A stretch of 64,000 nucleotides of DNA from Halostreptopolyspora alba (GTDB lineage: Bacteria; Actinomycetota; Actinomycetes; Streptosporangiales; Streptosporangiaceae). This document shows, one piece after another, positions 50,799-61,015 of the stretch. The notes under the pieces were generated by a model. That model worked only from the letters and a program-made list of their open reading frames with translations. It was not told the origin of the DNA and did not search any database. The position numbers and the translations under genes were made by a program. The stretch's first letter is position 1. Each line of letters opens with the position of its first letter. The DNA is taken from positions 50,007 through 114,006 of the forward strand of contig RJMB01000018.1 in NCBI GenBank assembly GCA_003725585.1, in the 5' to 3' direction.

Positions 50799-50996
50799 CC
50801 GTTCGTTCGGGACCGCCAGGGACACCGGGATCTTCCCACACGGTTGGGGCGGTCGAAAGCGCGGTGTGTGGCGCAGTGTCACCGGCCTGGGGCGGAGCCG
50901 TGGGCGGCCAACACGCCCGGAGGTCGTTGAGTACCGCCGCGCCGAGGAGGTCGAATTGATTGCGTACGACCGCCTCGGATATTTCACTGAGTGTTT

Positions 50997-51554
50997 ATGG
51001 CCGTTAGTCATTCTGAGATTCGGGATGTGCTGTTCCGCTATCTGGAGCACTACCGTTACCCACCAGAGGCGAACCAGCTGATCCGGTTGGTTCGCGCTCT
51101 CGACGAAGGTCACGACGTCACGTCGTGCACCGAGTACCGCATCGGGCATGTCACCATCGGCGGGATCGCCGTGGACCGGGACCTGAGGGTGCTCCTGGTC
51201 CGTCACACGGAGCCCGAACGGTGGTTGACACCGAGCGGCCCGCTCGATCCCCGGGACGTGAGCCTCGTCGGCGCGTCACTGCGCGAGCTCGAACGGCAGA
51301 CGGGGATCCGCGCGCGAGACATCACGTCCTCGCCCGACGAGCAGTCCGCGCCGTTCGATATCGACGTGCGGAGCGTTCCGGCCACGAACGACGTTCCCGA
51401 ACACGTGCGGTTCGATTTCCGCTACGCCCACTGGGTCGACGAGGCCGATGTCCGACCGCTCATCGGTGACTCCGCGCGGCTTTCCTGGTTGCCGGCCGAA
51501 GAGCTGCACCCCTGCGGGCTCAAGAGCAAGCTCAGCGCCGTTGGCGTGGGGTGA
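50997..51554 (+). CDS. Nudix-fold hydrolase-like protein
   Basis: 185 residues from ATG 50997. The core VTIGGIAVDRDLRVLLVRH and RWLTPSGPLDPRD are Nudix-like. The Nudix box is altered: LVGASLRELERQTGI carries Gln where the last catalytic Glu is expected, and the first Glu position is Asp (GPLDPRD). The end LSWLPAEELHPCGLKSKL is typical. It may bind a nucleotide without cleaving it. Divergent from the kinase gene. Confidence 0.8.
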   Translation: MAVSHSEIRDVLFRYLEHYRYPPEANQLIRLVRALDEGHDVTSCTEYRIGHVTIGGIAVDRDLRVLLVRHTEPERWLTPSGPLDPRDVSLVGASLRELERQTGIRARDITSSPDEQSAPFDIDVRSVPATNDVPEHVRFDFRYAHWVDEADVRPLIGDSARLSWLPAEELHPCGLKSKLSAVGVG

Positions 51555-51752
51555 CGCCTCCGCTCGAACGGTGTTTGGAGAGATAAGGGGGCTGGGGGTG
51601 TCGTTCCGAGCGCGTGCCGGCACCCTCGTTCGGACACGTCACCACCCGTGTCCCCATGTTGGGGACGGAGACCACGAGAATCGGGGGTTTTGCGGGGGAC
51701 GGCATCCGCGATGTGGATGCGGCCCGTCGGGGCCGGATACGCTGCCAAGACC

Positions 51753-52607
51753 ATGGGAGTTCCGGTTTCGGACTGGAGGTGGGGGCGGCCGTGCGCCGCT
51801 CTGCGACCCTATGTCCACGGCTATATCGGTTACCGGATGTCCGGATACCGGCCCGGCACGCACCAGGGGCTGCCCGGGCGCCACCTGAGACTGGTCGTCA
51901 GCTTCGCGGCCCCGGTCGAAATCGTCCGGATGCCGGACCCGGCGCAGTCCCCCACCACGGTTCCCATGATGGTGGGCGGGCTGCACGCGAGCCCCGCGAC
52001 CATCGCGCACCACGGCGAGCAGGCCGGGGTCGAGGTGGCGCTGAGCCCGTTCGGGGCGCGCCACGTCCTCGGGGTTCCCGCCGGGGCGCTCGCCTCGACC
52101 GTGGCCGACCTGGCGGAGCTGCTCGGATCGCGGGCCGCGCACCTACCCGAACGGTTGGGCGCCGCGGCCGGCTGGGACGAACGGTTCGCGCTGCTCGACC
52201 GGGTGCTGGGAGAGGCGCTGACCACCGTGCCGCCCGCCGCCCCCGAGGTGCGCCACGCGTGGGATCGCCTGGTCGCCGCCGCCGGCCGAATCCCCGTCGA
52301 CGACCTGGCTCGGGAGGTGGGCTGGAGCCGCCGGCACCTCGCCAAGCGGTTCCGCTCGGAGGTGGGGCTCGCGCCGAAGACGGCGGGCCGGGTACTGCGG
52401 TTCGAGAGGTCGGCGCGGCTGCTGCGCGGCACGCCGGGGACACGCGACCTCGCCGCCGTCGCCTACTCCTGCGGCTACCACGACCAGCCGCACCTCAACC
52501 GCGACTGGCGGGCGCTCGCGGGCCGCAGCCCGACCGAGTGGCTCGCCGAGGAGATCCCAAACGTCCAAGACTCCTCCCCGGCCGATCCACCAGGCTTGGG
52601 GCCATGA
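51753..52607 (+). CDS. AraC-family transcriptional regulator
   Basis: 284 residues. The N-terminal DUF6597-type sensing domain starts RPCAALRPYVHGYIGYRM and includes LPGRHLRLVVSF and VALSPFGARHVLGVPAGAL. The C-terminal AraC double HTH (about 185-270) is seen in IPVDDLAREVGWSRRHLAKRF and DLAAVAYSCGYHDQPHLNRDW. ATG 51753 gives the expected N-terminus. The stop overlaps the start of the VOC gene by four bases (ATGA), suggesting it controls its own small operon. Confidence 0.9.
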   Translation: MGVPVSDWRWGRPCAALRPYVHGYIGYRMSGYRPGTHQGLPGRHLRLVVSFAAPVEIVRMPDPAQSPTTVPMMVGGLHASPATIAHHGEQAGVEVALSPFGARHVLGVPAGALASTVADLAELLGSRAAHLPERLGAAAGWDERFALLDRVLGEALTTVPPAAPEVRHAWDRLVAAAGRIPVDDLAREVGWSRRHLAKRFRSEVGLAPKTAGRVLRFERSARLLRGTPGTRDLAAVAYSCGYHDQPHLNRDWRALAGRSPTEWLAEEIPNVQDSSPADPPGLGP

Positions 52608-53035
52608 GCGACACACAGCGCGAGGCACCCGCGCCCACCGTCTGGCCGGTGCTGTTGTACACCGACGCCCCGGCCGCGATCGACTTCCTCGTCGGGGCGT
52701 TCGGGTTCGTGGAGGTGGCCCGTTTTCCGGGGGAGACCGAGGGCGAGATCGCGCGCGCCGAGCTCGCCTGGCCGGCCGGCGGTGGCGTGATGCTGTCCTC
52801 GGCGACCGACAGCAACGCGCAGTTCCCGCCGTCGCTCGTCGGGACCGCGACGCCGTACGTGGTCACCGACGACCCCGAAGGCGTGTACGCCAGGGCCACC
52901 GCCGCCGGCGCGGAGGTGCTCCGGCCGATCGAGGACGTCGGTTACGGGTACCTCGGATTCACGGTGCTCGATCCCGAGGGCACCCGCTGGTCCTTCGGGA
53001 ACTACCGCGGTCAGGCGCGTCCCGCCTCCTTCTAG
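52604..53035 (+). CDS. VOC-superfamily protein (glyoxalase/bleomycin-resistance fold)
   Basis: 143 residues. Two beta-alpha-beta-beta-beta halves: WPVLLYTDAPAAIDFLVGAFGF, then GVMLSSATDSNA, PYVVTDDPEGVYARATAAGAEVLRPIEDVGYGYLGF and DPEGTRWSFGNYRG. The metal-binding His/Glu pattern is incomplete, so enzymatic activity is uncertain. Overlaps the AraC regulator gene by four bases and is co-transcribed. Confidence 0.88.
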   Translation: MSDTQREAPAPTVWPVLLYTDAPAAIDFLVGAFGFVEVARFPGETEGEIARAELAWPAGGGVMLSSATDSNAQFPPSLVGTATPYVVTDDPEGVYARATAAGAEVLRPIEDVGYGYLGFTVLDPEGTRWSFGNYRGQARPASF

Positions 53036-53130
53036 GGCCCACCGACGACGTTGGCCGCCGCGGCCGCGTCTCTCAGCTTCCCGGGAAAGGCCCGGGGACA
53101 CTCGCTTTCGTCTACTGACAGGAGCCACTG

Positions 53131-53478
53131 ATGTCCGTGCGTCGAGTCGTGCCCGATGTCGGGTCGGGGGCCATGGAGGAGAGCCGGGACTTCTACGGCC
53201 TTCTGGGGCTCGCGGAGGTCATGAACCTGGGCTGGGTCATGACACTCGCCTCCCCCACCAACCCCACGGCACAGGTCATCCTCATGAGCCACGACGAGAC
53301 CGCGCCCGTCCAGCCCGACATGAGCGTCGAGGTGGACGACGTGGACGCGGTGTACGCGGCCGTGCTCGAAAGCGGCGCGGAGATCGTGCACCCCTTGCGG
53401 GACGAGGAGTGGGGCGTACGCCGGTTCTTCGCCGTCGACCCGAACGGCCGGGTGGTCAACGTCCTGAGTCACCGCTGA
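53131..53478 (+). CDS. VOC-superfamily protein (small glyoxalase)
   Basis: 115 residues. RRVVPDVGSGAMEESRDFYGLLG begins the first half (quoted parts RRVVPDV and ESRDFYGLLG), then MSVEVDDVDAVYAAVLESGAEIVHPLRDEEWG in two parts and RRFFAVDPNGRVVNVLSH. ATG start with GGAGCC upstream. It follows the larger VOC gene after 95 bases and may belong to the same transcript. Substrate unknown; such proteins often bind drugs or act as lyases. Confidence 0.87.
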   Translation: MSVRRVVPDVGSGAMEESRDFYGLLGLAEVMNLGWVMTLASPTNPTAQVILMSHDETAPVQPDMSVEVDDVDAVYAAVLESGAEIVHPLRDEEWGVRRFFAVDPNGRVVNVLSHR

Positions 53479-53608
53479 TCCGCCGCGCCTCACCGGCGAC
53501 GGTCACCAGGGCACCGGTGCCGTTCGGCGGAGCCTCACGCCCCACGGCACCGGAGCATCGCGCGGCCGGGGCCGCTCTCGCGACACCCCAGAGCCGCCCC
53601 ACCGGGCC

Positions 53609-54121
53609 TCACGGCGCGGCGCCGTCGTGCCGTGAGGTGGCCGGACCGCCCCGGTCCCGATCGCGTGCCGGTTCGATGGCCGGGACCCGGCGGTGCTCGT
53701 AGACCACGCTGGTCTCGACGTCGGCGACCTCGGGGCGTTGGGTGAGCCGGTCGATGACGAAGGCGTACAGCCCGTTGGTGTCGGGTACGGCGACGTGCAC
53801 GAGGAAGTCCTGGCGCCCCGACGTGACGAAGACCGCGATCGTCTCCGGCAGCCGTGACACCCACTCGCGGAACCCCTCGATGTTGCGCCGCGACGGTGGC
53901 CTGATGCGCACCGAGATCATCGCCTGCACGTCGCGCCCCAGAGCTTCGAGGCTGACATCGGCACGGTAGCCGCGGATGACCCCTCTCTCCCGGAGCGCGC
54001 GTACACGTTCCAGCGATGTCGATGGTGCGACCCCCACGGCCGTGGCGAGGTCGCGGTTGGTCTGGCGCGCATCCTTTTGCAACGCGCGCAGAATCAGCCG
54101 GTCGAGTTCGTCGAGAGCCAT
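53609..54121 (-). CDS. Lrp/AsnC-family transcriptional regulator
   Basis: 170 residues from ATG 54121, after GGGAGAA. The N-terminal HTH is LDRLILRALQKDARQTNRDLATAVGVAPSTSLERVRAL (in parts) and the C-terminal RAM ligand domain spans about 75-150 (GRDVQAMISVRI, AVFVTSGRQDFLVHVAV). A basic disordered tail follows. Divergent from the DUF2000 gene 126 bases away, a pairing seen in other bacteria, so it probably regulates that gene, likely in response to an amino acid. Confidence 0.92.
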   Translation of the reverse strand: MALDELDRLILRALQKDARQTNRDLATAVGVAPSTSLERVRALRERGVIRGYRADVSLEALGRDVQAMISVRIRPPSRRNIEGFREWVSRLPETIAVFVTSGRQDFLVHVAVPDTNGLYAFVIDRLTQRPEVADVETSVVYEHRRVPAIEPARDRDRGGPATSRHDGAAP

Positions 54122-54247
54122 CAATTCTCCCTGTTCTCCGAACAATATTCGGACGAGCTTTCATCATTCCGTGGGTCCGGCTAGCTTCTCTGCTCAATCG
54201 GCGCATGTCATGTTCCGCGCGACGCTGTCTAACGTGAGAGGTACCGG

Positions 54248-54733
54248 ATGCCAGAGCAGCTCACCTCACCGGCTCGGTTCGAGCTGGAGGACCAGGACAT
54301 CGAGATCGGGAAGTCCACCCGCGAGGCCCGGGTCAGATGGGCGATGGTGATCGACCACGATCTCGCCCCCGGTGTCGCCGCCAATGCCGCGAGCTGCATG
54401 GCGGCGGCGGTGGGCGAGCGCGTACCCGGCATAGTCGGGCCGGGTGGGGTGGACGCCTCCGGCACGAACCATCCCGGGTTGCCCTGGACCGGGTGCACCG
54501 TCCTGGGCGCGGACGCCGCGACGGTGCACAGGGTCCGGTCGGCCTCGCTGGCGCGTGACGGGGTTCTCGTGGTCGACATGCCCAAGAAGGCGGCACAGGC
54601 CCGCGCCTACGCGGCCTATCTCGACGTGTTGGCCGAGAGCGAGCCGGCCGACATCGACTATCTCGGTGTCAGCCTCGTCGGCCCGCGCACCACAATCGGA
54701 AAGCTGGTCGGACGCCTTCCCCTGTTGCGCTGA
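54248..54733 (+). CDS. DUF2000 family protein
   Basis: 161 residues. VRWAMVIDHDLAPGVAANAASCMAAAVG (in parts) opens the conserved domain. DASGTNHPGLPWTGCTVLGAD and VVDMPKKAAQARAYAAYL are the family blocks, and DYLGVSLVGPRTTIGKLVGRLPLL is the end. The fold resembles peptidyl-tRNA hydrolase 2, but no activity is established. Divergently arranged with an Lrp regulator. Confidence 0.85.
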   Translation: MPEQLTSPARFELEDQDIEIGKSTREARVRWAMVIDHDLAPGVAANAASCMAAAVGERVPGIVGPGGVDASGTNHPGLPWTGCTVLGADAATVHRVRSASLARDGVLVVDMPKKAAQARAYAAYLDVLAESEPADIDYLGVSLVGPRTTIGKLVGRLPLLR

Positions 54734-54908
54734 ACGGTTCCCGTACCCGCCTACCGTGTCGCCGGGCGCGCTCGCGCGGTACCGGAGCGGCGACTGGCCG
54801 GATCCGGCCCCGGCGACTCTGTGGAAAACTCCGCGGCCATACGGTGTTCGGTGTTTGACTCGCGGCTATGGTCAAGCGCCGACGGGGCCGCCTCGGGGTG
54901 ACGTAGCG

Positions 54909-55634
54909 ATGAGTGGGCAGCCACGCTACCTCTGGGTGGCCGACCAGTTGCGGAGATCCATTCTCAGTGGCGACGCCGCTCCGGGGTCCCGCCTGCCCTC
55001 CCGGTCGCGGCTCGCTCGCGCGTTCGAGGTCAGTGAGCAGGTCTCGCGGCACGCGCTGCGGGTCCTGGTCACCGAAGGGCTGGTCGAGGCCCGTCCCGGA
55101 TCCGGGTACTACGTGTGCGCGGCGCCGCGGTTCCACCGCTTCTGCCGCACCGACCGGGTGTCGGAGGCCGGGGTGGCCCCGCTGCGTCAGGAGGACCTGG
55201 GCACCGTTCGGGAGAGCGCCAGCACCCCGATCGCCCGGCGGTTGGCGGCCCGCGTCGGCGATCCGGTGTTTCGCACGTGTTGCCGTGGGGACGCCGCGGG
55301 AGAGCCAGTCGTGCTGCACACCTCGTGGGAGCCGACGGCGCTCACGAGGGGAACACGCCGTACGCCCGAGCACGCCCGGCCCGGCCCCGGGCTCCTCGAC
55401 CGTCTCGGCGCCGCCGGGGTGCGGGTCGACCGGGTCGTGGAGGAGGTGGGGGTGCGCCCGCTGCGGGAACCCGAGGCGAGCCTGCTCGACCTCGCCTCCG
55501 GGCGGCCGGTGCTGGTCGTGGAACGCACCCACTACAGCGGGGAGACCCCGGTGGAGACCTCCGACCTCGTGGGCGCGGTGGACCACTGCCGGCTGCTGTA
55601 CCGCCTCAGTCTGCGGTTCCCGCACGACGGTTGA
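54909..55634 (+). CDS. GntR-family transcriptional regulator (HutC/UTRA type)
   Basis: 241 residues. The winged HTH is at 8-70 (ADQLRRSILSGDAAPGSRLPSRSRLARAFEVSEQVSRHALRVL in parts). The UTRA effector domain is at about 90-235, including SLLDLASGRPVLVVERTHYSGETPVETSD (in parts) and YRLSLRFPHDG. ATG 54909 fits the family start. No dependent gene is adjacent on the same strand; it converges with asd. Confidence 0.9.
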   Translation: MSGQPRYLWVADQLRRSILSGDAAPGSRLPSRSRLARAFEVSEQVSRHALRVLVTEGLVEARPGSGYYVCAAPRFHRFCRTDRVSEAGVAPLRQEDLGTVRESASTPIARRLAARVGDPVFRTCCRGDAAGEPVVLHTSWEPTALTRGTRRTPEHARPGPGLLDRLGAAGVRVDRVVEEVGVRPLREPEASLLDLASGRPVLVVERTHYSGETPVETSDLVGAVDHCRLLYRLSLRFPHDG

Positions 55635-55703
55635 GCGGTGGCTGCCGGTACCGAACGTACGGTGGCCCGGGACAGTGAGCCCCGGGCCACCGGGTCGCGC
55701 GTG

Positions 55704-56762
55704 TCAGCCGGTGAGTTCGCCGGCGACCACCTCAGCGATCTGGGCGGTGTTCAGCGCGGCGCCCTTACGCAGGTTGTCCCCGCACAGGAACAGGTCGAGC
55801 GACTTCGGGTCGTCGACCGAGCGGCGGATCCGCCCCACCCAGGTGGGGTCGGTGCCCACGACATCGGCCGGAGTGGGGAACTCGGCCCCCGCCGGGTCGT
55901 CCTGGACCACGACCCCCGGGGCCGCGGCCAGCAGGTCGCGGGCCGTGCCGGCGTCGACCTCCGTGTCGAACGTGGCGTGCACCGAGAGCGCGTGTGTGGT
56001 GATCACGGGGACGCGCACGCAGGTGGCCGCCACCCGCAGGTCCGGGTGCCCCAGGATCTTGCGGGACTCGTTGCGGACCTTCATCTCCTCCGACGAGTGG
56101 CCGTCCTCCTTCAGCGAGCCGGCCCACGGCACGACGTTCAGCGCGAGCGGCGCCGGGAACGGGCCGAGCTCGCCGACCGCGGAGCGCACGTCACCCGGGC
56201 GGGTGCCCAGTGTGCGATCGGAGGCGACCTTCTCGGTCTGGTCGCGCAGGACGTCGATGCCCTCCTGGCCGGACCCCGAGGCCGCCTGGTAGGAGGCGAC
56301 GAACAGGTCGGTCAGCCGGTAGGCACGGTGCAGCGCGCCGATCGCGACGATCATCGACAGCGTGGTGCAGTTCGGGTTGCTGACGATGCCGCGCGGGCGC
56401 TCGCGTGCCTGGTCGGAGTTGACCTCGGGCACAACGAGTGGGACCTGGGGGTCCATGCGGAAGGCGCCGGAGTTGTCGACGGCCACCGCGCCACGCTCGG
56501 CGGCGACCGGCGCCCACTCCTTGGAGACCTCGTCGGGCACGTCGAACATCGCGACGTCCACACCGTCGAAGACCTCCGGGGCCAGCGGCTGGACCTCGAC
56601 CTCCTCGCCGCGGACGGTGAGGCGCTTGCCGGCGGAGCGCGGCGACGCCACGAGCCGGATCTCGCCCCACACGTTCTCCCGGGAGGAGAGGATGTCGAGC
56701 ATGACGGTACCGACGGCGCCGGTGGCGCCGACGACCGCGAGGGTGGGAAGGCGGGTGCTCAT
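55704..56762 (-). CDS. asd: Aspartate-semialdehyde dehydrogenase
   Basis: 352 residues; reduces aspartyl phosphate to the semialdehyde for lysine/DAP, threonine and methionine. NADP site [13 protein letters not shown] at the start, catalytic Cys in [25 protein letters not shown], and the His-containing [13 protein letters not shown] are all present. The ATG overlaps the lysC stop by four bases, so the two enzymes are coupled, the normal actinobacterial arrangement. Confidence 0.97.
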   Translation of the reverse strand: MSTRLPTLAVVGATGAVGTVMLDILSSRENVWGEIRLVASPRSAGKRLTVRGEEVEVQPLAPEVFDGVDVAMFDVPDEVSKEWAPVAAERGAVAVDNSGAFRMDPQVPLVVPEVNSDQARERPRGIVSNPNCTTLSMIVAIGALHRAYRLTDLFVASYQAASGSGQEGIDVLRDQTEKVASDRTLGTRPGDVRSAVGELGPFPAPLALNVVPWAGSLKEDGHSSEEMKVRNESRKILGHPDLRVAATCVRVPVITTHALSVHATFDTEVDAGTARDLLAAAPGVVVQDDPAGAEFPTPADVVGTDPTWVGRIRRSVDDPKSLDLFLCGDNLRKGAALNTAQIAEVVAGELTG

Positions 56763-57280
56763 CGGCCGGTACCTCCGTAGACGACGGCCTCGATCTGGTC
56801 GGCGTCGAGTTGGAACTCCGAGTGCGCGGCGGCGACCGCGGCGTCGATCTGGTCCTGCTCCACGATCACCGAGATGCGGATCTCCGAGGTGGAGATCATC
56901 TCGATGTTGGTGCCGGAGCCGGCCACCGCTTCGAAGAACCGGGCGGTGACGCCGGGGTAGGAGCGCATGCCCGCGCCCACCAGGGAGACCTTGCCGACCT
57001 GGTCGTCGTAGCGCAGTGACTCGAACCCGACCTTCTCCTGCACCTTCTTCAGGGCGGCCAACGCCTGCTGGCCGTAGGCACCGGGCACGGTGAACGAGAT
57101 GTCGGTGCGCGCCGTGGAGGCCGCGGAGACGTTCTGCACGATCATGTCGATGTTGATCTCGGCATCGGAGAGCGCCGAGAAGATCGCGGATGCCTGACCG
57201 ACCTGGTCGGGCACGCCCACGACCGTGATCTTCGCCTCGCTCCTGTCGTGTGCGACACCGGAGATGATCGGTTGTTCCAT
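56759..57280 (-). CDS. lysC: Aspartate kinase beta subunit (internal in-frame start)
   Basis: ATG 57280, behind TTGAGGAATCC, opens [20 protein letters not shown] in the frame of lysC and gives 173 residues with both ACT domains. Corynebacterium glutamicum makes its beta subunit from an equivalent internal start with nearly the same length and sequence. Presence of a product here is inferred. Confidence 0.6.
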   Translation of the reverse strand: MEQPIISGVAHDRSEAKITVVGVPDQVGQASAIFSALSDAEINIDMIVQNVSAASTARTDISFTVPGAYGQQALAALKKVQEKVGFESLRYDDQVGKVSLVGAGMRSYPGVTARFFEAVAGSGTNIEMISTSEIRISVIVEQDQIDAAVAAAHSEFQLDADQIEAVVYGGTGR

Positions 57281-58030
57281 GTCTTGGGATTCCTCAACTT
57301 GTGCGACGACCCACGTTCCGGGCTTCTGGCTGAACGACGAGCGGACGTGCAACGGGATGTTGTACCGCCGGGCGTACTCCACGCAACGCAGGTGCAGGAT
57401 CTTGGTGCCGCACGCGGCGAGTTCCAGCATCTCCTCGTAGGTGACGGTGGGGATCCGGCGGGCGCTCGGCACGATCCGCGGGTCGGCGGTGAAGACACCG
57501 TCGACGTCGCTGTAGATCTCGCACGCGTCGGCGTCGAGCGCGGCGGCCAGCGCCACGGCCGTGGTGTCGGAGCCGCCGCGGCCCAGGGTGGTGATGTCCT
57601 TGCTGTCCTGGGACACGCCCTGGAACCCGGCGACGATGCAGATCGACCCCTCGTCGAGGGCCTCCTGGATGCGGCCGGGCGTGACGTCGATGATCTTGGC
57701 GTTGCCGTGCGACGCCGTCGTGATGACCCCGGCCTGCGAGCCGGTGAACGAGCGGGCCTCGTACCCGAGGTTCCCGATGGCCATGGCGACCAGGGCCATG
57801 GAGATGCGCTCACCGGCGGTCACCAGCATGTCCATCTCGCGGCCCGGGGGAAGCGGCGAGACCTGCTCGGCGAGATCGAAGAGTTCGTCGGTGGTGTCGC
57901 CCATGGCCGAGACCACGACGACCACGTCATATCCCGCTTTTTTCTGAGCGACGATCCGCTGGGCTACCCGCTTGATGGCTTCCGCGTCGCCCACGGAAGA
58001 CCCACCGTACTTCTGCACGATTAGGGCCAC
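56759..58030 (-). CDS. lysC: Aspartate kinase (alpha subunit)
   Basis: 423 residues; first step of the aspartate pathway. The start [37 protein letters not shown] and the [15 protein letters not shown] motif define the kinase domain. Two ACT domains follow from about residue 265 ([38 protein letters not shown]), the site of feedback control. Followed by asd with overlap. An internal start at 57280 probably yields a separate beta subunit. Confidence 0.97.
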   Translation of the reverse strand: MALIVQKYGGSSVGDAEAIKRVAQRIVAQKKAGYDVVVVVSAMGDTTDELFDLAEQVSPLPPGREMDMLVTAGERISMALVAMAIGNLGYEARSFTGSQAGVITTASHGNAKIIDVTPGRIQEALDEGSICIVAGFQGVSQDSKDITTLGRGGSDTTAVALAAALDADACEIYSDVDGVFTADPRIVPSARRIPTVTYEEMLELAACGTKILHLRCVEYARRYNIPLHVRSSFSQKPGTWVVAQVEESQDMEQPIISGVAHDRSEAKITVVGVPDQVGQASAIFSALSDAEINIDMIVQNVSAASTARTDISFTVPGAYGQQALAALKKVQEKVGFESLRYDDQVGKVSLVGAGMRSYPGVTARFFEAVAGSGTNIEMISTSEIRISVIVEQDQIDAAVAAAHSEFQLDADQIEAVVYGGTGR

Positions 58031-58210
58031 GGTCGATGCTCCTGAGGAGTTGGGATCACGATAATCAACAATGAAGTGTAGCTTTCGGACTCGGGGCTGG
58101 CCGTCCCAGCTGTGGGAATGGCGCGTGCCCGTCGGCGGCGCCGGTCGAGGCCGCCGGTGGGTCCCGCCCCGCGTGTCCCCGCCACTGGCGGGAATCCGCG
58201 GGGGAGCGCG

Positions 58211-58810
58211 CTAGTCCTCCAGGCTGCGCCTGCCCTCGAACGCCCGCCCGAGCGTGACCTCGTCGGCGTACTCCAGGTCGCCGCCGACGGGAAGTCCGCT
58301 CGCCAGCCGGGTGACTTTCAACCCCATGGGTTTGACCAGCCGCGCGAGGTAGGTCGCGGTGGCCTCACCCTCCAGGTTGGGGTCGGTGGCCAGGATCAGC
58401 TCGGTGACCTGGCCGTCGGAGAGCCGCGCCATGAGCTCCTTGATACGCAGGTCGTCGGGGCCGACACCCTCGATGGGGCTGATCGCGCCACCGAGCACGT
58501 GGTAACGGCCGCGGTACTCGCGCGTGCGCTCGATGGCGACGACGTCCTTGGACTCCTCGACAACGCAGATGACGGCGCCGTCGCGACGGGCGTCACGACA
58601 GATGCGGCACTCCTCCTCCTCGGAGACGTTGCCGCAGATGTCGCAGAACCGCACGCGCTCCTTGACCTCGGTGAGCGCGTGCGTGAGGCGTTTGACGTCG
58701 GCGGTCTCGGCGGCGAGCAGGTGGAAGGCGATGCGTTGCGCGCTTTTCGGACCGACGCCGGGCAACCGTCCGAGTTCGTCGATCAGGTTCTGGACCGCGC
58801 CTTCGTACAT
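58211..58810 (-). CDS. recR: Recombination mediator RecR
   Basis: 199 residues. Start [32 protein letters not shown] (in parts) holds the helix-hairpin-helix. The four-Cys zinc motif is [16 protein letters not shown], and the TOPRIM domain is [15 protein letters not shown] with [20 protein letters not shown]. With RecF/RecO it loads RecA on SSB-coated gaps. In the usual order ybaB-recR, but 333 bases separate them here. Confidence 0.98.
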   Translation of the reverse strand: MYEGAVQNLIDELGRLPGVGPKSAQRIAFHLLAAETADVKRLTHALTEVKERVRFCDICGNVSEEEECRICRDARRDGAVICVVEESKDVVAIERTREYRGRYHVLGGAISPIEGVGPDDLRIKELMARLSDGQVTELILATDPNLEGEATATYLARLVKPMGLKVTRLASGLPVGGDLEYADEVTLGRAFEGRRSLED

Positions 58811-59143
58811 CGCCTACCTACTCGCCCACTCACGTATCACACTCCACCGTAGCCCACCTGGTGTGTGGTGGTGTCACCGCCGATCCGCCCCGGTCAGTAC
58901 GCGGGTTCGGCCATGAGAACGGCGGGTGCGGTGGTCGGGGCGATGGAGGTACGTGGTCGCGACTGCGCTACTTCGGGTCTCGGTCGACGGTTGGCCCCAA
59001 GGCGCGACGAATCACTGTCGAGAGTGGTGTCACGTGTGCCTTCGGAACACCCCCTCGGAGTGATCCAACGAAGTGAGGGCGGCTACGGACCCACCTTCGG
59101 CCTACGGCCCGCCCGCGTGGTGACGCGCGAGCGGGCGAGTGGA
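58811..59143. other. Intergenic region, ybaB / recR
   Basis: About 330 bases between two genes that usually lie close together. Open frames on the plus strand have no protein character. It may hold a separate recR promoter; nothing specific was seen. Confidence 0.45.
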
Positions 59144-59503
59144 TCAGAAGCCGGACAGGCCAGGCATCCCGCCGCCGCCGGGCATGCCACCGCCGCCGGG
59201 CATGCCGCCGAGTCCCTCGGCGAGCGGACCCATCTTCTCCTGCTGGAGTTCCTCGACTGACGACTCGGCATCGCGGATGGCCGCGAGGACAAGGTCAGCG
59301 ACGTTCTGCGCCGTCTCCGTGGTGTCCGAGGTGTCGATCGCGCCGGGGTCGATGGTGATGTCCTCGACCTGGCCGCGTCCGTTCACGTTGACCTTCACCA
59401 GGCCACCGCCCGAGGTTCCCTCGACCTTGGCCTCGTCGAGCTGCTGTTGGGCCTCGAGGAGCTGCTGCTGCATCTGTTGCGCCTGCTGCAGCAGCGCCTG
59501 CAT
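59144..59503 (-). CDS. ybaB: YbaB/EbfC nucleoid-associated protein
   Basis: 119 residues from the second ATG at 59503, six bases after GGAGGA; ATG 59509 is too close to that site. MQALLQQAQQMQQQLLEAQ is the coiled start. GGLVKVNVNGRGQVEDITIDP is the core, and ADLVLAAIRDAESSVEEL the last helix. A Gly/Met/Pro repeat (GGMPGGGGMPGG) forms the tail. DNA-binding dimer of unclear role, linked to recR. Confidence 0.95.
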   Translation of the reverse strand: MQALLQQAQQMQQQLLEAQQQLDEAKVEGTSGGGLVKVNVNGRGQVEDITIDPGAIDTSDTTETAQNVADLVLAAIRDAESSVEELQQEKMGPLAEGLGGMPGGGGMPGGGGMPGLSGF

Positions 59504-59755
59504 GTCCATTCCTCCGTCGCCAGGATTCACTACGCTCTCCTTGCACACGTTGTCCGTGCTTGCGAGCGTAGTTCACCCGGAGTGCCGTGTGCGACGACCA
59601 AGGGAGACCCCACGACCTGCGGATTCCGAGGAATAGCACCATGTCGTGTGCGACAAATAGTTGTGCCGAAGATTGGTCGAATGGGCGGACCACTCCGCAC
59701 GCGCCGTACTACCCGCAGTCACGATTTCGTGGCCGAATCCGTGGACAGGCCCTAA

Positions 59756-60403
<648 letters not shown>

Positions 60404-60486
60404 GGCCGGATCCGGCCGATCTCCTGACACTGCGCGGTTGCCGGGTTACCGTGCCCGGAGCAGTGCCTCCGATGACGGGAGTCGTC

Positions 60487-60777
60487 ATGAGCGCTCACAC
60501 TTCTGCCGACCAGTCCGGTGACTTTGACCTGATCACGCACTCCCCCGACGGCGAATCGCGAGGTCTTGACTTCCGCGTTGGCGACCTTTTCCCGATGGAT
60601 CCTCGGCCGCACCAGCGGTTGAAGATCGACGATCCTGCCTCGGAGGCGCGTCCGTGGGGGTTGCGGTTCCTGCGCACACTCCAGCACCCCACAGGCAAGC
60701 GCCGCGGGGACACGGGCGACTTCACCACCGGCGGCGGGCAGGACAATCAGAACCCCGAGGACTGGGACAAGGACTGA
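60487..60777 (+). CDS. tgmA: Graspetide precursor (ATP-grasp-modified RiPP)
   Basis: 96 residues from ATG 60487 after GGGAG. The conserved leader element ARPWGLRFLR is the docking motif of the ATP-grasp target precursor family. The C-terminal core GDTGDFTTGGGQDNQNPEDW is rich in Thr, Asp and Glu, the residues that such enzymes join into ester or amide rings. The stop overlaps the ATP-grasp gene start by one base (TGATG). The precursor itself is intact, although its enzymes are not. Confidence 0.82.
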   Translation: MSAHTSADQSGDFDLITHSPDGESRGLDFRVGDLFPMDPRPHQRLKIDDPASEARPWGLRFLRTLQHPTGKRRGDTGDFTTGGGQDNQNPEDWDKD

Positions 60778-61015
60778 TGTCGGTCCTGATCCTGGCTCAC
60801 CCGTCCGACGCGGTCGCCAGCCAGGTCGCCCAAGAGCTGACGGCGCGGGACGTCCCGGTGGTGCGGTTGAACCCCTCGGAGTTTCCGCAACGCCTAAGCA
60901 TGGCGGCCCGGATCTCCGACACGCGTCGGTGGTCGGGCAACCTGACGACCGACGCGGGCGGCGTGATCGAGCTGGGCGATATCCGGGCGGTATGGCGCCG
61001 CAGCGCTTCCCACCG
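60777..61015 (+). pseudogene. tgmB: ATP-grasp peptide maturase, N-terminal remnant
   Basis: Only about 75 residues are recognisable: SVLILAHPSDAVASQVAQEL, DVPVVRLNPSEFPQRLSMAARI and GGVIELGDIRAVWRRS. They match the pre-ATP-grasp domain of MvdD/TgmB enzymes up to the WYRRP region. The frame then runs into unrelated low-complexity sequence. The whole ATP-binding and catalytic part is missing. Translation would still start, coupled to tgmA. The end is approximate. Confidence 0.8.

Noticed and set aside
59029..59042. parS site around GTGTCACGTGTGCC
   Set aside because: About 10 of 14 matches with a poor right half.
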